Positions 42,714 through 51,383 of a DNA stretch of 64,000 bases are shown piece by piece. Location: NCBI RefSeq assembly GCF_001854605.1, contig NZ_MKJU01000031.1:65997-129996 (forward strand). The letters run 5' to 3'. The first letter of the stretch is position 1, and the number at the start of each line of letters is the position of its first letter. Below the pieces are notes generated by a model, which had not been told where the DNA came from, ran no database searches, and was given only the letters and a program-made list of their open reading frames with translations. The stretch is from Pseudoalteromonas amylolytica (GTDB taxonomy: Bacteria > Pseudomonadota > Gammaproteobacteria > Enterobacterales > Alteromonadaceae). Position numbers and translations under genes: made by a program.

Positions 42714-43504
42714 GTCGTATACCGCGCCTAACAGATGGTTTTGTAAGACTTGGCCCAGATTACCGCTTTGATGATCAAACTGATTTTCAAGAAATAAAAG
42801 ACACCTTTGGCTTTTGTACTATCACTGTCGGCAGTTGGGTGACGCCTTCAGAACAGCGCATCAGTGCTAACCTTGTCTACGATGCATTAGCTGATTTAGC
42901 ACAAATTCTAGCAATTCCACCATGGGTAATAGGTCTAAATGGTACCTTGAATTTTGCGTTTGGTGCGGGAGGCCAAAAAGGTGTACAAGCGCACTACGCG
43001 CCATCATCAAGAACACTTGCTTTAGCTAAAAATGCCGGAGCGGGAGCCCTTGCCCATGAATGGTGGCACGCATTCGATCACTATATCTGTAAAAAGCTCT
43101 TTGCGGACACCAATGCTCTATCATTCGCTTCAAGCCTTTGGCTACAGACGCCAATAACCAATCGGCATCCTATAAACCTACATCTAGATAAATTTTTTAA
43201 ACTCATCTTTTTAGACGATACGGGCAGCAAACCTAGCGAGTATTTCCTAAATGCCAAATCGCTCGACAACCAATATGAACAATTTTATTTCAGCCGCCCT
43301 CAAGAGCTCAGTGCAAGGGCATTTGAAGCATGTATATCTAGTAACGCTAAAATTCGCAATGATTTCTTGGTCAGTGGTGTTCAAAATAGTAAACTCGCAA
43401 GCCAAGGAGGTTTTCCGGAGTCAACGCATTTATCCTTGCTATGCGACACCATTTTTAGCTACTTCAGCGTGCTAGGTAATGCTTTACATCATCGCTCTGA
43501 CTAA
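42710..43504 (+). CDS. CLCA_X-family protein with a zincin motif
   Basis: A 264-residue protein that I recall as the CLCA_X family of Alteromonadales and Vibrio. A glycine-rich segment (LNFAFGAGGQKGVQAHYAP) is followed by GALAHEWWHAFDHYIC, an HExxH zinc-peptidase motif, near residue 110. Residues after SRPQELSARAFEA may supply the third ligand. No signal peptide is visible, so it is probably cytoplasmic. Substrate and function are unknown. It is translationally coupled to tapT and its 3' end overlaps the convergent EAL-protein gene by 41 bases. Confidence 0.7.
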   Translation: MSRIPRLTDGFVRLGPDYRFDDQTDFQEIKDTFGFCTITVGSWVTPSEQRISANLVYDALADLAQILAIPPWVIGLNGTLNFAFGAGGQKGVQAHYAPSSRTLALAKNAGAGALAHEWWHAFDHYICKKLFADTNALSFASSLWLQTPITNRHPINLHLDKFFKLIFLDDTGSKPSEYFLNAKSLDNQYEQFYFSRPQELSARAFEACISSNAKIRNDFLVSGVQNSKLASQGGFPESTHLSLLCDTIFSYFSVLGNALHHRSD

Positions 43505-45938
43505 CTCTATACAACCAATCTAAATAATCCTCGTAAGCCATCGGCTTTGCAATAAAATAGCCTTGACCAAAGTCACAACCATAATGCGCTAACCTCGCAT
43601 AGCTTTCTATGCTTTCCACCCCTTCAGCAACAACCTTAAGACCTAAGCTATGCGCCATATCGGACATCGCTTTTGCAATCGTCTGATTGCTAGATGACGT
43701 CTCAATATCCATAACAAACTGCTTGTCGATTTTTAGCTCATCGAAGCCAACTCGGCTTAAATAAGCTAATGATGAATACCCAGTTCCAAAGTCATCTATC
43801 GCTAACTTAACCCCAACGCTACGATAATCATCTAAAACACTCTTTAAGTTATCTTCGTTGTCGATAGTCACTGACTCAGTGATCTCTAGCACTATTTGTG
43901 AAGGGTTTAAATTCAGTTCATTCACCAGTGTGATGAGATGAACAAGCAGCTCTTTTTTAGATAAGTCTTTTCCCGACATATTCAGAGATAGTACATGACC
44001 TGGGTATTGTTCAACGAGCTGTTTTTGGTATTTCAGGCCTTTTTCAAACACCATTTCTGTCAATAAGTGAATAAGTCCTGACGACTCTGCAATTGGAATA
44101 AATTCATCGGGTGGAACTTGCCCAAGTTTTGGATGAAACCACCTCAGTAAGCCTTCGGCGCCATAGACTTTGCCCGTTTTTAAATTAACTTGAGGCTGCA
44201 AATATAAGCTAAAACTATCATTATCAATCGCATCTTTTAATGCTGAAGACAACTGCATACGACGTTCAGAGATCACTGAGTTGGCAACATCAAAAATTTG
44301 CCACCTGTCACTATCATGAGCCTTGGTAGACAAGGCCAACATCGCTCTTTGGATCAATGCATCTGCTGTTTTAGCATGAATCGGAGAATGCGCTACCCCG
44401 ATTTCTATTTCATCGACGAGTCGAGTACCTTTGTATTCAATGCCTTCCTCAAATACCGAAGACAAAATACAAACATACTGCTCAATTTGACTCAGCGATA
44501 ACTTGCCAATTAGAGTGATGGCAAACGTCCCATCATCTAGTCTGAAAATTTCAGTTTTTGTACCTTCTGGGACTGCAAGTGTTGCAGCTCCATAGGTATC
44601 CAGCTCGGTGTAGAGCTTGCCAAATAATTCGTTGAGATGTTTATTGGCGTTTGCCACACCCAAGTTCAAGCGGATCGAATGAATGATCAATGGCCTAAAT
44701 AGTAGCAAAGTATGATGCGTATTCTTATTGGCCAGTTGTTCTAGGTAAGTGTTTAGTGCAAAACGGTTAGAAAGCCCAGTATCTGGGTCATGTAAGCTGT
44801 AAAACAAAAACCGCTCTTTTTGTTTTTTATCTTGCATAAACACGCTAAGCGTCAATAGTACGATGTGGGTAACGACCGCGAGCTTGCTGACACCGAGCAT
44901 GTGTCCATTGGTCACTATACCTAGCTGCATTCCCACCCACACAATCCCTAGCATAAACATGGGTAACCAAGCCGCACTTACCAACCAGACATCCCGTCCA
45001 AAACCTTGTTTTGCTTTGCTATACATTGCCGCCAGCACAACCATCGTACCTAAACTCGCTATTGCCTGAAGTTGTACAGACAAGGCCGACCCCATCCCAA
45101 AAGACAGAATCGCCATAAAAAATAAAGTGGCCGCACTTCCCCATACCACATGGTTGAGCAGTTTATTGGTCTGTGAAATAGAAAAATATGATTGGTGATA
45201 CAGCAAACAAAGAGCACATGCCAAAATTAGCCAGCTGCCATTAAATGACGACACTAACTGGCTTATGCTCGCAGGTATGTAAAAGTAAATACTGCCATTA
45301 TTTACACTGCATTGAATCGCTAGAAAACACACATATATTGATAATAACGCGAGGTACTGGCGTCGGCTGAATAACGCCATAATTGCCAATGCCATCGCTA
45401 TAAAATATAACAAGCCTAATTCAAGGCCATACCAAAACAACCTCGACTGGCTGAGTCTTTTAAACTCTGCTTCCGAGACAATTTGAAAGTCAAACATCAC
45501 TTTGTATGGAGAGCGCAACTTGATGTAAACCTGAGAGTCTTCACTTGGTGATGGAAAGTTGATGTGGGGAAAAATACTGTGCATTCTGGCAGGAGAAAAG
45601 TTGTCGCTGGATATTCGCACCTGATCTAACAGCTTATTTTTTCGCACCAAATACAGTTCAAGCTCAGTATTTAAAGGCTTATCAATATATAAAACTTTAC
45701 GCCCTTCTGATGATTGTGCGCCTGACACATCTACTTTGACCCAAGTAGATACGAGCTTTGAAGCTGTAAGTTCCTTTTCATCTAGCGCAACAAACGATTT
45801 GTCGTCTTTTAAAATATCATCAATGGTCTTTTGATTGCTCACATCACTATATGTTGATGTTGGCAACGCAGTGGAAATATTACTAAAGACGATTAAACAT
45901 AAAAGCGAAGCGACTTGAATAACTTTGCTGGCACCCAT
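43464..45938 (-). CDS. 7TM-sensor protein with degenerate GGDEF and EAL domains
   Basis: An 824-residue protein: signal peptide, periplasmic 7TMR-DISM extracellular domain (about 25-170), seven membrane helices (about 175-380), GGDEF-like domain and EAL domain. The GGDEF site reads LDDGTF, so diguanylate cyclase activity is unlikely. The EAL site is EGLLRW, with LEITES, DDFGTGYSSL, LKIDK and AEGVE kept, so c-di-GMP phosphodiesterase activity is plausible. The ATG at 45938 has AAAGGAG 5 bases upstream. The ligand of the sensor is unknown. Confidence 0.88.
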   Translation of the reverse strand: MGASKVIQVASLLCLIVFSNISTALPTSTYSDVSNQKTIDDILKDDKSFVALDEKELTASKLVSTWVKVDVSGAQSSEGRKVLYIDKPLNTELELYLVRKNKLLDQVRISSDNFSPARMHSIFPHINFPSPSEDSQVYIKLRSPYKVMFDFQIVSEAEFKRLSQSRLFWYGLELGLLYFIAMALAIMALFSRRQYLALLSIYVCFLAIQCSVNNGSIYFYIPASISQLVSSFNGSWLILACALCLLYHQSYFSISQTNKLLNHVVWGSAATLFFMAILSFGMGSALSVQLQAIASLGTMVVLAAMYSKAKQGFGRDVWLVSAAWLPMFMLGIVWVGMQLGIVTNGHMLGVSKLAVVTHIVLLTLSVFMQDKKQKERFLFYSLHDPDTGLSNRFALNTYLEQLANKNTHHTLLLFRPLIIHSIRLNLGVANANKHLNELFGKLYTELDTYGAATLAVPEGTKTEIFRLDDGTFAITLIGKLSLSQIEQYVCILSSVFEEGIEYKGTRLVDEIEIGVAHSPIHAKTADALIQRAMLALSTKAHDSDRWQIFDVANSVISERRMQLSSALKDAIDNDSFSLYLQPQVNLKTGKVYGAEGLLRWFHPKLGQVPPDEFIPIAESSGLIHLLTEMVFEKGLKYQKQLVEQYPGHVLSLNMSGKDLSKKELLVHLITLVNELNLNPSQIVLEITESVTIDNEDNLKSVLDDYRSVGVKLAIDDFGTGYSSLAYLSRVGFDELKIDKQFVMDIETSSSNQTIAKAMSDMAHSLGLKVVAEGVESIESYARLAHYGCDFGQGYFIAKPMAYEDYLDWLYRVSQSDDVKHYLAR

Positions 45939-46081
45939 CTTAGCTCCTTTAACAATCACCATTGCCTTCGGCGTAGGGACATAGTTTAGTATGGAAGCTT
46001 TATACAGTAATGCCAGCTCAAATTGGACAAAATAACACCAGCTTGAGGTGTATAACTTAAATTCTAAGCATTATTTTAGCC

Positions 46082-46675
46082 TTAATCGCTATTATTATCA
46101 GCGCTGATACGACTCGCCACAGCGCTGTTTTGGCCTTTATATTTAGCATCTTTGCGAGTGTTATACGGGTTCTCAGCAGCGCTGGTCATGGTTTCAAAGC
46201 TTAACGCTCCAATTTTCATTTTTGGTCTAAGTGCAAGCGGCAGTTTACCTGAGTTATAGAACTCTAAAACAATGTTACCCGACCATCCGGGATCGATACG
46301 ATGGGCTGTAACGTGAACCATCAGGCCTAACCGCGCCAATGACGAACGTCCATCTAGCCAACCCACTAAATCAGCAGGTAAAGTTACAGATTCATAGGTG
46401 ATTGCCAACGCTAACTGTCCAGGGTGCAAAAAAAATGCTTGCCCATCTTGCAGAACAATTTCATCACTCATGATCGACTCCATCGCCTCATTAAGCTGGT
46501 CTTTAGGCCCACTTAAATCAACGTAGGGCGCACCATGGTCTTGAAACACTCTAAACTTGTTACCCAATCTTAAATCGACCGTAATACCTGAAATCATTTC
46601 CTCACTGGGTGCAGGTTCAATAATAATCTGCTGGTTGGCTATCGCTTGCTTAATATGTGTATCTGATAATCTCAT
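46082..46675 (-). CDS. dcd: dCTP deaminase
   Basis: A 197-residue trimeric enzyme with the active-site motif HRIDPGWSGNIVLEFYNSG and DLRLGNKFRVF. It deaminates dCTP to dUTP for dTTP synthesis in the cytoplasm. It lies 3 bases after mrp, the common gammaproteobacterial pair. Confidence 0.95.
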   Translation of the reverse strand: MRLSDTHIKQAIANQQIIIEPAPSEEMISGITVDLRLGNKFRVFQDHGAPYVDLSGPKDQLNEAMESIMSDEIVLQDGQAFFLHPGQLALAITYESVTLPADLVGWLDGRSSLARLGLMVHVTAHRIDPGWSGNIVLEFYNSGKLPLALRPKMKIGALSFETMTSAAENPYNTRKDAKYKGQNSAVASRISADNNSD

Positions 46676-46678
46676 TGA

Positions 46679-47752
46679 TTAGTCGTCCGTAATCACAATA
46701 TCAACAGCTGGCGTTGATAATGTTTGATAATAAAGCATGCTGCTCATTGTCTGCGCACACGAAACGTAATGCTCAGCAATATCAACATGCTGTGTTAGTA
46801 GGTTATGCCCTTGTTCAGAGGCCTCTCTGATCTGAATGTTAAGCGGGATCTGTGCAAGAAGCGGTACACCGTGACGAATCGCTAACTTTTCTCCACCAAG
46901 GTGTCCAAAAATATGATTCTGCTGGCCACAGTGTGTACAAATGTAATGACTCATATTCTCGATAAGACCAAGAATAGGTAGATTGACTTGATTGAACATC
47001 GCAATCCCCTTTTGCGCATCAAGAAGTGCTAGATCTTGTGGCGTTGTAACTATCAAAGCGCCACTTGCCGGTACTTTTTGCGTCATAGTAAGCTGAATAT
47101 CGCCTGTGCCAGGGGGCATATCCACAATCAAATAATCAAGTTCGCCCCATTGTGTTTCATTGAGCAGTTGATTAAGCGCTTGTGACGCCATTGGTCCACG
47201 CCATACCGTTGCATTATCAGCAGAAACCAAAAAGCCGATTGATTGTATCTTGATGCCATTTTTTACTACGGGATTGAGTGTTTTGTTGTCCTTTGTTGTA
47301 GGTTGCTCGTCAATGGCATCAAACAGCGATGGGATCGAGGGTCCATAAATATCAGCATCCAATACGCCTACACTTGCACCTTGAGCGGATAAAGCCAGAG
47401 CAAGATTAGCTGCGGTGGTTGATTTACCTACCCCGCCTTTACCTGATGCAACCAACACGATATGTTTAATTTTTTTATACTGGTAGTGAGTAGGTAGTTG
47501 AACCTCAATATTCACATCAACCTGCATTCCTACTTGCTCAGACAACGTCTCACTGAGCAATTGTCGCTGTGTATTAGCTGCAAACGGCAGTGTTAACCTC
47601 ACAGTTACACTGGAGTTTTTTACCTCGATGTTATTCACCCACTGTGGCTCAATACCCAAAGGAAAGACGCTATTTTTGAAAGCAGTTAACTTACTGAGAA
47701 TCTGTTGTTCTAACTGATTGTCTTTTTTAAATAGTTTATTGAGACCAAACAT
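46679..47752 (-). CDS. mrp: Mrp/ApbC Fe-S cluster carrier ATPase
   Basis: A 357-residue P-loop ATPase. The N-terminal DUF59-like part (about 15-80) is followed by VASGKGGVGKSTTAANLALA, the deviant Walker A, and by a CxxC metal site in HYICTHCGQQN that bridges the dimer. It carries Fe-S clusters to apoproteins. The start at MFGLNKLFKK (47752) is chosen for family length. It is divergent from metG, as in E. coli. Confidence 0.92.
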   Translation of the reverse strand: MFGLNKLFKKDNQLEQQILSKLTAFKNSVFPLGIEPQWVNNIEVKNSSVTVRLTLPFAANTQRQLLSETLSEQVGMQVDVNIEVQLPTHYQYKKIKHIVLVASGKGGVGKSTTAANLALALSAQGASVGVLDADIYGPSIPSLFDAIDEQPTTKDNKTLNPVVKNGIKIQSIGFLVSADNATVWRGPMASQALNQLLNETQWGELDYLIVDMPPGTGDIQLTMTQKVPASGALIVTTPQDLALLDAQKGIAMFNQVNLPILGLIENMSHYICTHCGQQNHIFGHLGGEKLAIRHGVPLLAQIPLNIQIREASEQGHNLLTQHVDIAEHYVSCAQTMSSMLYYQTLSTPAVDIVITDD

Positions 47753-47922
47753 TGAAATAAAACGTACTCTGGTGATGAAAAAGGCCACGGAATTATGTAA
47801 CATTCATCCCATTAAAACCAGTCTATTGATGCTATACACACCGAGTAAATGGCACGTGTTAGCTTTAACTATGCGATTTGGCTGAAATTTGAGCGCAGCC
47901 ACGCGATAATCTTGGAACAGTT

Positions 47923-49950
47923 ATGACGAAGAGAAAAATTCTCATCACGAGTGCACTACCCTATGCGAATGGACCAACACACTTGGGTCACATGCTAGAG
48001 TACATTCAAACAGACATTTGGTCGCGCTTTCAAAAATTACGTGGCCATGAAACATATTATGTATGTGCTGACGATGCCCACGGCACACCTATTATGCTCA
48101 ATGCGCAAAAACAAGGGATCTCTCCTGAAGAAATGGTGAAAAATGTTAGCATTGAACGCCAACGTGATTTTGCTGACTTCAATATTGAATTTGATAACTA
48201 TCACAGTACACACAGCGAAGAAAACCGTGATCTAAGTGCGCTTATCTACAAGCGCCTAGATGAAAAGGGTCACATTAAGAAACGCACTATCTCACAGCTT
48301 TTTGACCCAGAAAAAAGTATCTTCTTACCCGATCGCTTTGTTACGGGTACCTGCCCAACTTGCGATGCACCGGATCAAAATGGTGATAGCTGCGATGCAT
48401 GTGGCGCAACTTATAGTCCAACTGAGCTAAAGAACCCTCGTTCAGTGATGTCAGGTGCGACACCTGTGCTAAAAGATTCAGAACATTTTTTCTTCGACCT
48501 TCCTGCGTTCGAGAGCATGCTCAAAGAATGGCTTCACTCAGGGTCATTACAAGCCGAAATGGCTAATAAGCTTGAAGAGTGGTTTGCTGATGGCCTACAA
48601 CAATGGGACATCAGCCGTGACGCGCCGTATTTTGGCTTTGAAATCCCAGGGGCACCCGGTAAATACTTCTATGTATGGCTAGATGCACCAATCGGCTACA
48701 TGGCGAGCTTCAAAAATTTATGTGATAAGAAAGGCATGGATTTTGACGCTTTTTGGGGTGAAGACTCACAAGCAGAGCTTTATCACTTTATCGGCAAAGA
48801 TATCATCTATTTCCACAGTCTATTTTGGCCAGCAATGTTAGATGGCGCGAACTTCCGCAAGCCAACAAATGTTTTTGCTCACGGTTTCGTAACCGTCAAT
48901 GGCGCAAAAATGTCGAAGTCAAAGGGTACTTTTATAAAAGCACGTACCTACTTGGAACACTTAGACCCAGAGTTCTTGCGTTACTACTTTGCAGCCAAAT
49001 TAAACGGCGGCATTACCGACTTAGACTTAAACCTTGAAGATTTTGCACAACGAGTAAACTCTGACTTAGTAGGTAAAGTTGTTAATATTGCTTCTCGCTG
49101 TGCAGGCTTTATCAGCAAAAAGTTTGATGGCAAAATGAGTGACACAGTGCTTGAGCCGGAGCTTATCGCACAATTCCAAACTGCTGCGGACAGTATTGCT
49201 CTACACTACGAACAACGCGAATACAGCAGAGCCATTCGCGAAATTATGGCCTTAGCTGATAAAGCCAATCAGTTTATTGATGCACAAGCGCCGTGGGTTC
49301 TTATCAAAGATGAGCAAACACAAGCACAGGCCCATGACGTATGCTCAGCTGGTTTGAATATGTTTAAAATCCTTATGACATATTTAAAACCTGTGCTACC
49401 TGGCATGGCTGCAAATGTTGAGCAATTCTTGAATACAGAACTCACGTGGGAAAGTGCACAAACGGTTTTGAAAGGACATGCAATTAACAAGTTCAAAGCC
49501 CTGATGCAGCGTGTTGACATGGATAAGGTCAATTTAATGCTTGAAGAATCTAAAGAAAGCCTTGAAGCGAGCAATAAGCCAGCACTTGATCCGAACAGCC
49601 CATTAGCGAAAGAACCTATCGGCGAAGAGATTGAGTTCAATGACTTTGCAAAAGTAGACTTGCGTGTCGCCAAGATAGCGAAAGCCGAACACGTAGAAGG
49701 TGCAGAAAAACTACTGAAGCTGACGCTAGATTTAGGTGGTGAGACCCGTCAAGTATTTGCAGGTATAAAATCAGCCTATGCACCTGAAGATATCGAAGGC
49801 AAATTAACCGTGATGGTTGCCAACTTAAAGCCTCGCAAAATGCGCTTTGGCATGTCTGAGGGAATGGTTCTGGCTGCAGGACCCGGTGGTAAAGAGATTT
49901 ACATTCTGAACCCTGATGAAGGGTCAGAGCCTGGTATGCGCGTTATGTAG
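47923..49950 (+). CDS. metG: Methionyl-tRNA synthetase
   Basis: A 675-residue class I synthetase: HIGH-like motif in PYANGPTHLGHML, zinc knuckle in CPTCDAPDQNGDSCDACG, KMSKS in GAKMSKSKGTF, and a C-terminal tRNA-binding domain from about residue 575 (NDFAKVDLRVAKI). It charges tRNA-Met in the cytoplasm. Standard length, followed by a strong terminator. Confidence 0.98.
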   Translation: MTKRKILITSALPYANGPTHLGHMLEYIQTDIWSRFQKLRGHETYYVCADDAHGTPIMLNAQKQGISPEEMVKNVSIERQRDFADFNIEFDNYHSTHSEENRDLSALIYKRLDEKGHIKKRTISQLFDPEKSIFLPDRFVTGTCPTCDAPDQNGDSCDACGATYSPTELKNPRSVMSGATPVLKDSEHFFFDLPAFESMLKEWLHSGSLQAEMANKLEEWFADGLQQWDISRDAPYFGFEIPGAPGKYFYVWLDAPIGYMASFKNLCDKKGMDFDAFWGEDSQAELYHFIGKDIIYFHSLFWPAMLDGANFRKPTNVFAHGFVTVNGAKMSKSKGTFIKARTYLEHLDPEFLRYYFAAKLNGGITDLDLNLEDFAQRVNSDLVGKVVNIASRCAGFISKKFDGKMSDTVLEPELIAQFQTAADSIALHYEQREYSRAIREIMALADKANQFIDAQAPWVLIKDEQTQAQAHDVCSAGLNMFKILMTYLKPVLPGMAANVEQFLNTELTWESAQTVLKGHAINKFKALMQRVDMDKVNLMLEESKESLEASNKPALDPNSPLAKEPIGEEIEFNDFAKVDLRVAKIAKAEHVEGAEKLLKLTLDLGGETRQVFAGIKSAYAPEDIEGKLTVMVANLKPRKMRFGMSEGMVLAAGPGGKEIYILNPDEGSEPGMRVM

Positions 49951-49970
49951 CCTAGCAACACCACTATCTT

Positions 49971-49994
49971 AAAAAGGCCCAATCGGGCCTTTTT
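49971..49994 (+). terminator. Terminator after metG
   Basis: AAAAAGGCCC and GGGCCTTTTT around AATC make a strong stem with T run, 20 bases after the stop. Confidence 0.9.
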
Positions 49995-50204
49995 TAATGC
50001 TTACCACTTCCTATTCCTGCAACTATCTGTGCTCAGCCATTAGTATTTGGTATTAAATATTTCGAAGTCGACGCAAATGTAATGCTTTGTTACAACTTTA
50101 GAACCTAAATAAACAACTAGACATATCTTATCGTTTAATATGCAGCTAATGGTATTAACACTGATGCAAATACCAACAACATCAACAGTTGGAAGGAAGA
50201 TAAC

Positions 50205-51380
50205 GTGGCTAGTAAAAAACAAATATTCTTACCCCTTGTGGTACTCATTGGAGGCATAGGTGTTGCAGGCGCATTCTCAGCGATGAAGCAACCACCTGAA
50301 GAAAAATCCGAACAAATCGTTCATCCTCTTGTAGAGGCTGAGCCTATCGTCGTTGCACCAATGCAGCTTAATGTAGACTCCTACGGCTTGGTTAAACCCA
50401 AATATACCACTGAGTTGGTTGCACAAGTGAGCGGGCAAGTCATTGAAGTATCAGATGCTTTTGTAAAAGGAGGATTTGTAAAAAAAGGCGCAATCTTAGC
50501 CCGTATCGATCCTAACGACTATGAAGCTGCACTTATCGAGTCTGAAGCAAACTTAGCACGAGCAAGCTCAGCACTTGAGATTGAACAAGCACAAGCCCAT
50601 GTTGCAAAAAAGGAATGGCAACGCATAAAGGACAATGCCAATGCCACAATTCCGTCTGAATTGTATTTACGTAAACCTCAATTAGCTGAGAAGTTAGCAA
50701 GTTTCCGTGCCGCACAAGCTAGTGTTAAACGAGCCAAGCGTAACTTAGAACGCACATACATCAAAGCACCGTACGACGCTATCATTGCAAGTCGAGAATT
50801 GAGCTTAGGCAGCGTGGTAAATCCAGGCAGTAAATTTGGTGAGCTAAATGCAATTTCTGTTGCAGAAGTTCGCCTACCCGTTGCAGATAATGAATTACAA
50901 TACCTTGTGGATGGCGGTATTAATGCCAACGTCACGCTAACAGCACATGTAGAGGGTAAACCGGCACAGTGGCAAGGCAAAATTGTTCGTAGTGAAGGAG
51001 TAATAGACCAACGCAGCCGCATGACGTACTTAGTTGCGCAAATACAACACCCCTATTCCGACCAGCGCACTCCACTTCGATTTGGCGCATATTTAAACGC
51101 CACGATTAACGGCAAAATTCTCGAGAACGCCGCTGCAATCCCGCAACACTTAGTCAAAGACGGCAGAATTGCCGTGCTTAACAGTGATGAAACACTGAGC
51201 TTCAAAGCTTTAAATGTCGTACGCGAATACAATGGTAAAACAATCATTGACAGTGGTGTTAATGACGGCGCTCAGCTAATTACTTCCGCACTTGAGTATC
51301 CAACGGAGGGGATGCAATTACAACTCAATGACGGTACGCACTCAGTTGCAGACACGCAACTTGCGTTAAAAGAGGAGTAA
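50205..51380 (+). CDS. RND efflux periplasmic adaptor subunit
   Basis: A 391-residue membrane-fusion protein with an N-terminal hydrophobic anchor, a lipoyl-like barrel (VSGQVIEVSDAFVKGGFVKKG), a coiled-coil hairpin (about 105-165) and a beta-barrel part. It links the pump to an outer-membrane channel. The start is GTG at 50205 with AAGGAAG upstream. The pump gene follows after 3 bases. No TolC-like gene is adjacent. Confidence 0.9.
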   Translation: MASKKQIFLPLVVLIGGIGVAGAFSAMKQPPEEKSEQIVHPLVEAEPIVVAPMQLNVDSYGLVKPKYTTELVAQVSGQVIEVSDAFVKGGFVKKGAILARIDPNDYEAALIESEANLARASSALEIEQAQAHVAKKEWQRIKDNANATIPSELYLRKPQLAEKLASFRAAQASVKRAKRNLERTYIKAPYDAIIASRELSLGSVVNPGSKFGELNAISVAEVRLPVADNELQYLVDGGINANVTLTAHVEGKPAQWQGKIVRSEGVIDQRSRMTYLVAQIQHPYSDQRTPLRFGAYLNATINGKILENAAAIPQHLVKDGRIAVLNSDETLSFKALNVVREYNGKTIIDSGVNDGAQLITSALEYPTEGMQLQLNDGTHSVADTQLALKEE

Positions 51381-51383
51381 GCC

